From: an uncultured Aquimarina sp. | GTDB taxonomy: Bacteria > Bacteroidota > Bacteroidia > Flavobacteriales > Flavobacteriaceae | Direction of reading: 5' to 3' | Length of the DNA: 64,000 nt | Assembly (NCBI RefSeq): GCF_947495315.1 | Contig: NZ_CANLYD010000012.1 | Location: 1 to 64,000, forward strand | Shown here: positions 8,187-17,206 of the stretch, piece by piece | Position numbering within the stretch: the stretch's first letter is position 1 | How the letters are laid out: the number at the start of each line of letters is the position of its first letter | The notes under the pieces: model-generated | What the model was told of the DNA's origin: nothing | The model's input: the letters and a program-made list of their open reading frames with translations, nothing else | The model's database searches: none | Made by a program: the position numbers and the translations under genes

Positions 8187-9097
8187 AATTATCTGTAGTT
8201 ACAACCTTATATAAATCTGAACGATTTGTAAAAGAATTTTATGAGAGGATAACAAAAGTTGTTCAAGAAATTACTGATGATTATGAACTGATTTTTGTAA
8301 ATGATGGATCTCCAGATAGTTCTAATTTAGAAGTGTTAAGTGTCAGAGAATCTGATAAAAAAGTTAAGCTTATAGAACTTTCTAGAAATTTTGGTCATCA
8401 TAAAGCAGTAATGACTGGATTGAGGTATGCTAGCGGAGACTATATATATCTTTTGGATATTGATTTAGAAGAACCACCAGAGTTGTTAAGAGAATTTTAT
8501 GCTAATTTAATAAAGCGAAAGGTTGATGTGGTATACGGAGTACAAGAAAAAAGAAAAGGAAAATATTTTGAAAAAATGACAGGCAAGTTCTTTTATAGGA
8601 TGTTTAATTTAATGTCTGAAATACCTATAGAAGAAAATATTTTAATGGCTCGTTTAATGAATCGAGAATACCTAGATGCTTTGAAAAAGTACAAAGAAAA
8701 AGAGTTGTTTTTGGGAGGTGTTTTTGCTATGGTAGGTTATAAGCAGGTTTCTATTCCTGTTGCTAAGGGTTCAAGACCAGATACTACATATACGTTTAAG
8801 AAAAAAATGAGTCTTTTAGTGAATGCAATTACGGCTACCTCTAACCGACTTTTGATTTATGTTTTCTATTTAGGTTTGATAGTCAGTATTACTTCATTTG
8901 CTTATCTTGTGTATTTTGTAATTCGTGCAGTGTTTTATAAAGATTACTTAGAAGGTTGGCCTTCATTAATAGTTTCTATATGGTTTTTGAGTGGTTTAAT
9001 TATTATCAGTATTGGTATATTGGGTATTTATTTATCTAAAATATTCAACGAAGTTAAACAAAGACCGTTAACAGTAATTTCTAAAATTTATGATTAA
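8183..9097 (+). CDS. GT2 glycosyltransferase, GtrB/DPM1-like
   Basis: 304 aa. SVVTTLYKSERFVKEFYERI, FVNDGSPDSS, the LSRNFGHHKAVMTGL block and LDIDLEEPPELL define a family 2 transferase of the GtrB/Dpm1 type, which loads a sugar onto undecaprenyl phosphate at the cytoplasmic face. Two membrane helices occur at about 225-250 and 265-290. The start overlaps the WbqC gene by 4 nt. The donor is not predictable, but coupling to WbqC suggests they act on the same sugar. Confidence 0.9.
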   Translation: MKLSVVTTLYKSERFVKEFYERITKVVQEITDDYELIFVNDGSPDSSNLEVLSVRESDKKVKLIELSRNFGHHKAVMTGLRYASGDYIYLLDIDLEEPPELLREFYANLIKRKVDVVYGVQEKRKGKYFEKMTGKFFYRMFNLMSEIPIEENILMARLMNREYLDALKKYKEKELFLGGVFAMVGYKQVSIPVAKGSRPDTTYTFKKKMSLLVNAITATSNRLLIYVFYLGLIVSITSFAYLVYFVIRAVFYKDYLEGWPSLIVSIWFLSGLIIISIGILGIYLSKIFNEVKQRPLTVISKIYD

Positions 9098-9145
9098 ATA
9101 TATAGACTTGTTTTTCTTTTTTGATTCATTTTTTATAAGTTCTAT

Positions 9146-10753
9146 ATGATACGACAAATAAATGTAGAGTTTGTAAGAAAATATCTTTTTTCACTATTAC
9201 TAATCGTATCTGTTTTACTTTTTTTTATTATTCATTTATTTTTTACGATTAAGTTCGAGTCCAATGATGATGTTGTAATGGCATTGATTTCATCAGGTGC
9301 CTATAGTGGAGATATTGATAATCATTTAGTATTTATCAATATGCTTTATGGATCTCTTCTTAATCTTTTTTATTATCTAATTCCGGCATATGAATGGTAT
9401 CCTATATCTTTTGTAATTATAAATATTTTATCTGTTACTTTAATTAGTTGGACTATTTTAAGAACTACTAATAATAAGTTAGAAAAACTCATTTTTTTAC
9501 TTTTTTTATTACTGGTTTTTCTGGAAATAACTGTACAACTCCAATTTACGAAAACTGCAGCGATAGCGGCGGTGTCAGGTGTAATTCTATTAAAAGAGAC
9601 TAAAGGCAAAATGTTATATGGAGGGATGTCTCTGATTATATTAGCGTCTATTATTCGATTTGAAGCAACTCTTTTAGTGTTGCTTATTGTTATGCCGATA
9701 TTTTTTCTTGACTTTTTTAAAGATAGAAAATTTCGTTTTAATTTTCGAATTAAAGTGTTGCTGGTTACTGTAATGATAAGTTTTGTCTGTAAAGCAATTG
9801 ATTATGTCTACTATGCCCAAGATGCGGAATGGGAGTATTTTTCAAAATATAATAAGTTAAGGGGTAAAATTAATGATAATCCAAACGCAAGGAGCGTGTT
9901 TAACAATTTGCCGGAAGGTATAGCTCCAGCAGATTATGATGCACTACTTTCGTTTTTTCCTAATCCAGACACAATGGATTATGAAGCAGTCAAAAAAATT
10001 AATTTAGAATTAAATAAAGTTCCTCCGTTTACAAAAATTAGATATATTTTTAGCCTACATTATTATTTGTTGCCTATTTTGTTATTAGCATTTATTGTTA
10101 TTGCTGCTAGGTATAACAAAGAAAAAAACAGTCCTTCCAATATTGGTATCGCATGGATGTTTGGTTTATTGATGGGAGCTTTGATTTATGTGTCTCTTAA
10201 TGGAGCTGTAAAAAATAGAGTGTTTTTTGTGGCTTTTGTAAGCTTTATATTGGTATTGCCATATTTGCTGGTTAATTTTTCTTCTTCAATTCAAAAGAAA
10301 ATTATATTAATCTCGGTATTAGTTTCTACATATTATTTTTATAATAATATTCAAGACACTTTAAAAAATGAAAACTATGCTTTTCAAGTTAAGCAAAATC
10401 AATCTAAGATTGTCGCAGAGTATCTGAAAGATGAATCTAAAAAGTTAGTTCCTTATTCAGGAAATTATAGGTTGGAATATTTAAACCCATTTAGAGTTTC
10501 TGTTAGTTTTTATACAGATAGGATTTATTTAGGAGGTTGGTTCACAAATATTCCTTTTCATAAAGATAGATTTCAGTCCTTTGATGATTTGATTGATAAT
10601 TATGGAGTGTTAGTAGATAAAAGATATTATAAGCTGGCAGTATGGCAGATAACTAATAGTATTCTTGAAAATAACAATATTAAAGTGGAACCTAAGGTGG
10701 TTTTAAATTATAATGGAAATTACATTATAGAGTTTAATAGAATTCAAAACTAA
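9146..10753 (+). CDS. Polytopic membrane protein, possible GT-C transferase
   Basis: 535 aa with about eleven hydrophobic segments over the first 400 residues, then a C-terminal soluble part of about 130 residues. The first loop (TIKFESNDDVVMALIS) has the acidic pair expected in GT-C glycosyltransferases that use polyprenyl-phosphate sugars, but I do not recognise a named family. Its place after a GtrB-like gene, 48 nt away, resembles the gtrB-gtrC arrangement in which a synthase feeds a membrane transferase. That function is inferred from context and topology only. Confidence 0.65.
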   Translation: MIRQINVEFVRKYLFSLLLIVSVLLFFIIHLFFTIKFESNDDVVMALISSGAYSGDIDNHLVFINMLYGSLLNLFYYLIPAYEWYPISFVIINILSVTLISWTILRTTNNKLEKLIFLLFLLLVFLEITVQLQFTKTAAIAAVSGVILLKETKGKMLYGGMSLIILASIIRFEATLLVLLIVMPIFFLDFFKDRKFRFNFRIKVLLVTVMISFVCKAIDYVYYAQDAEWEYFSKYNKLRGKINDNPNARSVFNNLPEGIAPADYDALLSFFPNPDTMDYEAVKKINLELNKVPPFTKIRYIFSLHYYLLPILLLAFIVIAARYNKEKNSPSNIGIAWMFGLLMGALIYVSLNGAVKNRVFFVAFVSFILVLPYLLVNFSSSIQKKIILISVLVSTYYFYNNIQDTLKNENYAFQVKQNQSKIVAEYLKDESKKLVPYSGNYRLEYLNPFRVSVSFYTDRIYLGGWFTNIPFHKDRFQSFDDLIDNYGVLVDKRYYKLAVWQITNSILENNNIKVEPKVVLNYNGNYIIEFNRIQN

Positions 10754-10866
10754 TCGTAAGAATTACTTCGATTCAGTTTTTATGGATTTATAATTAAGTT
10801 CTAATAAAGAGTTTAATTACTATCATTTATTTAGTAATTTACTACTATTTAAATCATTTTGTAAAG

Positions 10867-11526
10867 ATGAAATCAATCGTTATCATTGGGACAGGGAATT
10901 TAGCAGAAATAGCTATCCAGTATCTTCGAAGAGATCTGGAAAATAAAATTGTAGCTTTTTCTGTAGAAAAAGATTATAACACAGCTATAGAATTTTGTGG
11001 GTTGCCTGTCGTAAATTTTGAGGATTTAATAGATAGTTACCCTCCGGAAAGAACTGAATTACTTATTGCTATTGGACCTAATAGGCTTAGTAGTGTTCGA
11101 GCGCGGTTATATTTGATGGCGAAAGAACTAGGTTATGATTTAGTTACGTATATTAGTCCTAGAGCATTTGTTTGGGATCCTAAAAATATAGGTGAGAGCT
11201 GTTTTATTTTTGATGGTTGTGTTGTGGAACCTGAAACAATTATTGGAGATAATACCGTTATGTGGTCAAGAAGTGTAGTAGCTCATCATTCTGTTATTGG
11301 CAAGCATTGTTTTATGGCTCCATCTGCTACAATTTCGGGAAAAGTAATTGTTAAAGATAATTGCTTTATAGGTATTAATGCAACTATTAGAGATCATGTT
11401 ATTATTGAAGAGAACTGTATTATTGGTTGTGGAGCTGTTATTAAAAAGAATACTAGAAAAAATGGAGTTTACTCAACGAAAGGAACAACTATTTATCATT
11501 TAGATAGTATGAATACAAAAGTGTAA
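10867..11526 (+). CDS. NeuD/PglD-like sugar acetyltransferase
   Basis: 219 aa with an N-terminal PglD-type nucleotide-sugar-binding half (SIVIIGTGNLAEIAIQYL, LLIAIGPNR) and a C-terminal left-handed beta-helix (IGDNTVMWSRSVVAHHSVIGKHC and IIGCGAVIKKNT). The helix histidine pair AHHSVIG occupies the position of the catalytic base. The family transfers acetyl from acetyl-CoA to an amino sugar, often the 4-amino group of a UDP- or dTDP-4-amino-4,6-dideoxyhexose. The RffA-like transaminase two genes downstream could supply such a substrate. Confidence 0.82.
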   Translation: MKSIVIIGTGNLAEIAIQYLRRDLENKIVAFSVEKDYNTAIEFCGLPVVNFEDLIDSYPPERTELLIAIGPNRLSSVRARLYLMAKELGYDLVTYISPRAFVWDPKNIGESCFIFDGCVVEPETIIGDNTVMWSRSVVAHHSVIGKHCFMAPSATISGKVIVKDNCFIGINATIRDHVIIEENCIIGCGAVIKKNTRKNGVYSTKGTTIYHLDSMNTKV

Positions 11527-11547
11527 TTTTATTAAAACTAATAATTT

Positions 11548-13290
11548 TTGAATTTGATAAAAGAAATACTATTTAAAAAAATTTCCCCAAATGGTTTGTC
11601 CGTATTTCGGATAGCTTATTGTTTAGTTTTCTTATCGGAAGTAATAAGAATATTCAATTATAGACAACTTTATTATGATACACTTCCATTTTTAAATCCT
11701 CATTTTCCAGATATAAGTGCTTTGTTAATTCTCTGGATGGTTATAATTGTGTTTCTGATTTTAGGGTTTCTAACCAGAATTATGACAATTGTCAATTATA
11801 TTTTTACACTTGTTTTTATATCTAGCGCTGTTTCATATGAGTATCATATGTTCTATGTGTATTCGGGGGTTAATTTCATGCTTATTTTTTTACCAATTTA
11901 CTCATCAATTTCGATTGATGCATTAAGAAAGAAAATAAGTTGTTTAAGGCAAGGTTTTTTATATGTAAGACCAAAAGTTTCTAAATTAAATTATCTAATT
12001 CCTATATTTATTGCATTAGGACTTGTGTATTTTGATTCTGTTATCTTTTATAAGTTGGAATCTCCCATGTGGTTAAGAGGCTTAGGGTTATGGTTACCTT
12101 CTTCATTACCTCAGGTGACTATATCAGATAATCAGTGGTTATTAAATAAGGAGTATTTGATCAAGTTTTTTTCGTATCTGACAATGTATTTTGAGTTTAT
12201 ATTCATTTTCTTGTTTTGGAATAAACGATTTAGGCTACCACTATTGATTATAGGCATTGGTTTACACATTGGAATAGTTGTGGAATATCCTATTCCGCAC
12301 TTTGGATGGGGCTGTGCCACGATTTATTTATTAATGGTTCCTGTATCTTTTTGGGAAAAATTATCGGGTAAATTATTTCGGAATAAAGAGATTTTTACAA
12401 TCTATTATGATAAATCTAACATATATTCTCGAGAATTTCAGATGATAGTCCAATCATTAGATATTTTTAATCGCATTAAATATGAAAAAATAAATACAAC
12501 TAAATCTAGTTCGTTGGATAAAAACAACAACGGGGCATTCACTTATGGAGTAGATTTAAACGAAAATAAATATTCAAAAAACTTTTTGATGAAAAAAATC
12601 GTGAAAGTATCACCATTTTGTTTTTTCATAGTTTTTTTAGATACATTATTTATATATAAAAACCCATTAAGACAAGAAGAGGTAATCGATGAACGTTCGG
12701 GAATGCTCATGAATTTTGTTGAACTAAAAGATCAGAATTACCAAACTCGAAGTATAATTACCAATGGTATCTTAGTAATGTTTTTCTTTGTATCGTGTTT
12801 AGCGCAAATACAAGTTCATTATAGTTTTTTTGACAAAAAAGAAACCACCTTAAAAGTTGATCGCTTTTTGGTAGAACATTTTGGAATTTGTAAACATCCG
12901 GTTTTTATGGACATGCATTTTAGAGGATATAGTAATGTTTATGGAATTAAATATAAAGATTCATTTCTGCCATTATTAAATGAAAAAGGAATGCCTGGAA
13001 ATTATTTGTCCGGCGCTACTTGGGTTAATTGGACCTGGAGAGTGAATAGCCCATATGTTTCTAAGAGTACGCCTACCATAAGAAAAGGGCTTGTAGAATA
13101 CTCTTCGTTTTGGTCCCACAAAAACAAAATAGACCTTTCTGAAAAACAAGAATTCGAAATCGTACGGAAAAAAATTAGAGTTCCTTTTGAATGGGAAGAA
13201 GATTTATTACAAAATAACATAGATTCTCCTTGGGAAAAAGTGGGTAACTTGATATGGGAAAATGAAACTCCTAAGTTGATATGGAACTAA
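11548..13290 (+). CDS. HTTM-domain membrane protein with degenerate DCC-like domain
   Basis: 580 aa. The N-terminal 280 residues hold about six membrane helices with the HTTM (vitamin-K-dependent gamma-carboxylase-like) pattern: SVFRIAYCLVFLSEV, YYDTLPFLNP and a His-containing GIGLHIGIVVEYPIPHFGW. Residues about 285-400 (IFTIYYDKSNIYSREFQ) look like a DCC/DUF393 domain whose CxxC became NxxS. A further helix and a soluble tail follow. The reading frame starts at TTG 11548, with a second TTG at 11554; no ATG lies nearby, so the start is uncertain. Biochemical role unknown. Confidence 0.7.
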   Translation: MNLIKEILFKKISPNGLSVFRIAYCLVFLSEVIRIFNYRQLYYDTLPFLNPHFPDISALLILWMVIIVFLILGFLTRIMTIVNYIFTLVFISSAVSYEYHMFYVYSGVNFMLIFLPIYSSISIDALRKKISCLRQGFLYVRPKVSKLNYLIPIFIALGLVYFDSVIFYKLESPMWLRGLGLWLPSSLPQVTISDNQWLLNKEYLIKFFSYLTMYFEFIFIFLFWNKRFRLPLLIIGIGLHIGIVVEYPIPHFGWGCATIYLLMVPVSFWEKLSGKLFRNKEIFTIYYDKSNIYSREFQMIVQSLDIFNRIKYEKINTTKSSSLDKNNNGAFTYGVDLNENKYSKNFLMKKIVKVSPFCFFIVFLDTLFIYKNPLRQEEVIDERSGMLMNFVELKDQNYQTRSIITNGILVMFFFVSCLAQIQVHYSFFDKKETTLKVDRFLVEHFGICKHPVFMDMHFRGYSNVYGIKYKDSFLPLLNEKGMPGNYLSGATWVNWTWRVNSPYVSKSTPTIRKGLVEYSSFWSHKNKIDLSEKQEFEIVRKKIRVPFEWEEDLLQNNIDSPWEKVGNLIWENETPKLIWN

Positions 13291-13327
13291 ATAAAATTAT
13301 AAAACAAAATAAAATTAGTTACTATAA

Positions 13328-14461
13328 ATGATGATTCCTTTTAACAAACCCTATATGACTGGGGATGAATTATACTATATCAAGGATGCAGTTGCTCGAG
13401 GTAAAATTTCAGGTAATGGATATTATACACAAAAATGCCATGAATATTTTAAACAAAATATTGGTTTTAGGAATTGTCTTCTAACATCATCTTGTACCGA
13501 TGCTCTTGAGATGGCTGCTATACTTATCGATATTAAGCCAGGGGATGAGGTTATTATACCTTCATACACCTTTGTATCTACTGCAAATGCTTTTGTTTTA
13601 AGAGGAGCTAAGATAGTGTTTGCGGATAGTTATCATAATAATCCTAATATTAATGCGGATACCTTAGAAGAATTGGTAACTGATAAAACAAAAGCAATTG
13701 TAGTAGTTCACTATGCGGGCGTAGCTTGTGATATGGATAAAATTATGGGAATTGCCAATAAAAATGGTTTATTTGTTATTGAAGATGCTGCTCAAGCAAT
13801 TGACTCCTATTATAAAAGCAAGCCTTTAGGAGCTATAGGGCATCTAGCTGCATTTTCCTTTCACGAAACAAAAAATATCATCTCTGGAGAAGGAGGTATG
13901 TTAGTAATTAATGATGAATTTTTTGATCAACGGGCAGAAATCATCTGGGAAAAAGGAACGAATCGTTCAGCTTTTTTTAGAGGGGAAGTAGATAAATATT
14001 CTTGGGTAGATATTGGTTCTTCTTTTTTACCTTCGGATGTTACCGCAGCTTTTTTGTATGCTCAATTAGAGAACTTAGAAAAAATTCAATCCAGAAGAAA
14101 ACATCTTTGGGATTTTTATTATAAAGGTTTTCAGGAATTAGCATTAGGCGGTTTGGTAAAACTTCCACATATACCTGATTATGCGACAACAAATGGACAT
14201 TTGTTTTATTTGATTTGTGATTCAATTGAACAGAGAAGTGAACTAATTTCATTCTTAAAAGAATATGGGATTCACTGCGTGTTTCATTATTTATCATTAC
14301 ATAAAAGTCCTTTTTATGAAGAGAACAATCAAACAAAAAGATTGATATACTGTGACAATTTTGCAGACTGCCTGTTAAGATTACCATTGTACTATGAATT
14401 GGACATGGAAGATCAAAGAAAAATTATTAGTTTGATAAATGATTTTTTCAATAAAAGATAA
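13328..14461 (+). CDS. rffA: dTDP-4-amino-4,6-dideoxygalactose transaminase (WecE/RffA type)
   Basis: 377 aa, a PLP-dependent sugar aminotransferase of the DegT/DnrJ/EryC1 family. Visible are MIPFNKPYMTGDELYYI, VIIPSYTFVSTANAF, VIEDAAQAID and the PLP lysine K182 in FHETKNIISGEGG. The FHETKN sequence is typical of WecE/RffA and its FdtB/QdtB relatives rather than WbpE/WlbC. It should convert a dTDP-4- or 3-keto-6-deoxyhexose to the amino sugar with glutamate. Either ATG 13328 or 13331 may start it. The next gene begins 6 nt later. Confidence 0.85.
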   Translation: MMIPFNKPYMTGDELYYIKDAVARGKISGNGYYTQKCHEYFKQNIGFRNCLLTSSCTDALEMAAILIDIKPGDEVIIPSYTFVSTANAFVLRGAKIVFADSYHNNPNINADTLEELVTDKTKAIVVVHYAGVACDMDKIMGIANKNGLFVIEDAAQAIDSYYKSKPLGAIGHLAAFSFHETKNIISGEGGMLVINDEFFDQRAEIIWEKGTNRSAFFRGEVDKYSWVDIGSSFLPSDVTAAFLYAQLENLEKIQSRRKHLWDFYYKGFQELALGGLVKLPHIPDYATTNGHLFYLICDSIEQRSELISFLKEYGIHCVFHYLSLHKSPFYEENNQTKRLIYCDNFADCLLRLPLYYELDMEDQRKIISLINDFFNKR

Positions 14462-14467
14462 GGTTTT

Positions 14468-16705
14468 ATGAAGAATGCGTGGATTCCAAAAATTACAGAT
14501 CGTGTAATTTTTATTGCTGTAGCAATTATTATAGGAATAACAATGGCTGTATTAAGCTTTGATTATGGTCCATTGGAAGATGCTCGAATTCATATGGAGC
14601 ATGGAGAACGAATATTAAATTATTTTAAAGGTATTGATGAGAGTGCTTTACTTAGTCCTATTCATGAAGATGGAACATTGGTAGATGTAGGCAGAAATAA
14701 AGAGTATGAGCATAAGGGGATGAATGGTTTTGGGGGCTTTTTTGATTTATTATCTAGCTTTTTGCATCAGTATTTTGATTTTTTAGGTAATAAATATGAG
14801 TTTAAGAACTTTTTAAACGCCATTTTTGGTTTTTTACTTTTTTTATTCTGCGGTCTTTTAGGTAAGGAGTTAGGAGGATGGAGAGTTGGTTTGTTAACAT
14901 TAATATTTATTGTATTAGTTCCTCTAACTTTCGGATATTCTATGAATAATCCTAAGGATATTCCAGCTGCAGCCTTCTATTTGTTTTCCATATTTCATAT
15001 CGTAAAATTAGTAAAGGAACTACCTGTAATTACAATCAAAAGAGCACTGTTTTTGATTGTAAATATGTCACTTTTGGTAAATATCAGACTTATTGGGTTT
15101 CTTGTTTTTGGCTATCTTTTACTAGCAGTTTTTAGTTGGTGGGTTCTTGAAAATTATCATAAAGGATTTAAAAATATTCATATTAAGAATACATTAATCC
15201 TGATGAGTAAGACAATAGCTATATGTTGTATTGCATATATAAGTATTAGTTTGTTATGGCCATATGCCCAAATAAATCCTTTATTGAATCCAATTAAAGT
15301 ATTTATAGCTGCAAAAGATTTTAGAGGTTTTGAGAATTTACAACTATTCGAAGGAATCTGGAAAAGCAGTTTCGATATGCCTTGGTATTATGCGATAAAA
15401 AATTTATTTATTATCATGATGCCGTTACACGCTTTTTTAGGCTTTTTTCTTATCCCTTTACTTTACTATAAAAATGTCAAGCAAAAAAATATACTCCTTA
15501 TTTCAATTGTTTTATTTGCTTCCGTTTTCCCTATGTTTTTGATAGCTGTAGCAAATCCTAATAGTCATGATGGTTCGAGGCAATTTATGTTTACAGTTTT
15601 ACCAATAGTAATATTAAGTGCATTCGGTTGGTATAAGCTATTTAAAATTTTACCCACTAAAAATATAACTAGACTGGTTTTCGGGATAATGGTGCTCTTA
15701 ATGTTACAACCCTTGAAGTTTATGGTGCAGTATCATCCCTTACAAGCACTATACTTTAGCCCAATAGTAGGAGGTGTGTCTGGGGCATTTGGTAATTATG
15801 AGATAGATTATTATGGGGTTGCAGTAAAATCTGCTGTAGACTGGTTAGAAGAAAATGTTGGCGATAAAGACGATCCGCCAAAAGTGCGTATGTATTATGG
15901 AAGTCAAACAAAGCTGAATTATCAGAATGAAGAAAAAATAGGTTTAAAGTATATAAAAGACCGCAGGTCATCTTTAGATTGGGATTATTCTATCGTTTTA
16001 TTAGCCGAAGGAAAATATAATAAAGATCATATAAACGTAAACTGGTCTAAAGAAAATACAATACACGAGGTAAAGATTGATGATATACCTATTTGCTTTA
16101 TTATAAAGAATCATAAAAATGCTGATAGACATATAACGGAGTTACGATCAGAGTTGAAAAAAAAACCATCTTCAAATAAATATGGACAATTGGCTTTGTT
16201 AGAATATGATCAAGGAAATTACTACAATAGTGTTAATGCATTAAAAGAAGCAGTTCGATTGGATCCAAATAATTATTTAGCATTTAATAATTTATGTTCA
16301 GTTTATAATAACCTTTTACTTTTTGATGAAGCCAGATTGGCATGTGAAAAGGCCTTGTTAATAAAATCAAATATGCAACTTGCAAAAAACAATATGAGGG
16401 TTTCTATTCGTGGTATTCAAAAAAGAAAGGCTAAAAACTTAACAGTTCGGGAGTATAATTTAATTAGTGACAATTATTATAAATTAGGAGAACAAAGAAA
16501 AAGTATTAATGCTTCATTAGAACTACTAGAAAAAGATCCTAATAACCCAATTGCATTTAATAACTTATGTACATCTTATAACCTATTGGGAGAATATAAG
16601 AAGGGAATAGAGGCGTGCGAAAAAGCGATAGCGTTAGCTCCGAATTTTCAAATGGCAAAAAATAATCTCAAATGGGCTAAAGAATCTTTGAAAAAACAAC
16701 AATGA
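14468..16705 (+). CDS. GT39/83-like membrane protein with C-terminal TPR repeats
   Basis: 745 aa. About ten membrane helices fill residues 15-430. The first periplasmic loop (LSFDYGPLEDARIHMEHG) carries acidic residues as in GT-C enzymes, and SMNNPKDIPAAAFY resembles ArnT/PMT-type proteins. Residues about 560-745 contain TPR units, ending in NNLCTSYNLLGEYKKGIEAC and FQMAKNNLKWAK, nearly the same tail as at 3539-5497. A membrane glycosyltransferase whose TPRs bind an acceptor or partner is inferred. It is the last + strand gene of the glycan cluster. Confidence 0.72.
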   Translation: MKNAWIPKITDRVIFIAVAIIIGITMAVLSFDYGPLEDARIHMEHGERILNYFKGIDESALLSPIHEDGTLVDVGRNKEYEHKGMNGFGGFFDLLSSFLHQYFDFLGNKYEFKNFLNAIFGFLLFLFCGLLGKELGGWRVGLLTLIFIVLVPLTFGYSMNNPKDIPAAAFYLFSIFHIVKLVKELPVITIKRALFLIVNMSLLVNIRLIGFLVFGYLLLAVFSWWVLENYHKGFKNIHIKNTLILMSKTIAICCIAYISISLLWPYAQINPLLNPIKVFIAAKDFRGFENLQLFEGIWKSSFDMPWYYAIKNLFIIMMPLHAFLGFFLIPLLYYKNVKQKNILLISIVLFASVFPMFLIAVANPNSHDGSRQFMFTVLPIVILSAFGWYKLFKILPTKNITRLVFGIMVLLMLQPLKFMVQYHPLQALYFSPIVGGVSGAFGNYEIDYYGVAVKSAVDWLEENVGDKDDPPKVRMYYGSQTKLNYQNEEKIGLKYIKDRRSSLDWDYSIVLLAEGKYNKDHINVNWSKENTIHEVKIDDIPICFIIKNHKNADRHITELRSELKKKPSSNKYGQLALLEYDQGNYYNSVNALKEAVRLDPNNYLAFNNLCSVYNNLLLFDEARLACEKALLIKSNMQLAKNNMRVSIRGIQKRKAKNLTVREYNLISDNYYKLGEQRKSINASLELLEKDPNNPIAFNNLCTSYNLLGEYKKGIEACEKAIALAPNFQMAKNNLKWAKESLKKQQ

Positions 16706-16722
16706 TTTAGTTCTATATAAAT

Positions 16723-17151
16723 TTACTTAGACATCAACCTTTTTATTAACTCTAAGTTATTCTTGGCTAATTGAAAATTAGGGTCCAATTCAATAGCCTT
16801 ATTACAATGCTTAATTCCATTTTCGAATTGTCTTATCTCTCCATAGGCAAAGCATAAATTATTATGAGCAACTTTGTTGTTTTCATTTATGGATAACACC
16901 TCCAGGTTTGTTTTAATACTCTCTTTGTATTTTTTTTGGATCATAAATTGAACTCCTTGTTGTATTAAAGAGTTCTCTTTCTGTAATTCTTCTTGATTGA
17001 GTGTTTTTTCTACTTGAACTATAACAGCTTTATCTTCAATTTTACTTTTGTTTTTGGAGGTAATTATAAAGAAAATGGCAGATGGAATTATCAAGAAAAT
17101 GAGAAACTCAAGTGCTATAAATATTTTTTTATTCTTGGTTTTATTGTCCAT
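16723..17151 (-). CDS. Small TPR protein with N-terminal membrane anchor
   Basis: 142 aa: one hydrophobic helix at about residues 10-30, a short charged linker and two TPR units. Its final 65 residues (NNLCFAYGEIRQFENGIKHC, FQLAKNNLELIKRL) repeat the tail module of two large membrane proteins in the glycan cluster. It converges on the 14468-16705 gene with 17 bp between stops. It may be a stand-alone version of the TPR adaptor. No enzymatic motif is present. Confidence 0.75.
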   Translation of the reverse strand: MDNKTKNKKIFIALEFLIFLIIPSAIFFIITSKNKSKIEDKAVIVQVEKTLNQEELQKENSLIQQGVQFMIQKKYKESIKTNLEVLSINENNKVAHNNLCFAYGEIRQFENGIKHCNKAIELDPNFQLAKNNLELIKRLMSK

Positions 17152-17206
17152 AGTATTATCTAATTTCCGAATGAGTTCAAATATAATAAGATTACTAAAA
17201 TACTTT

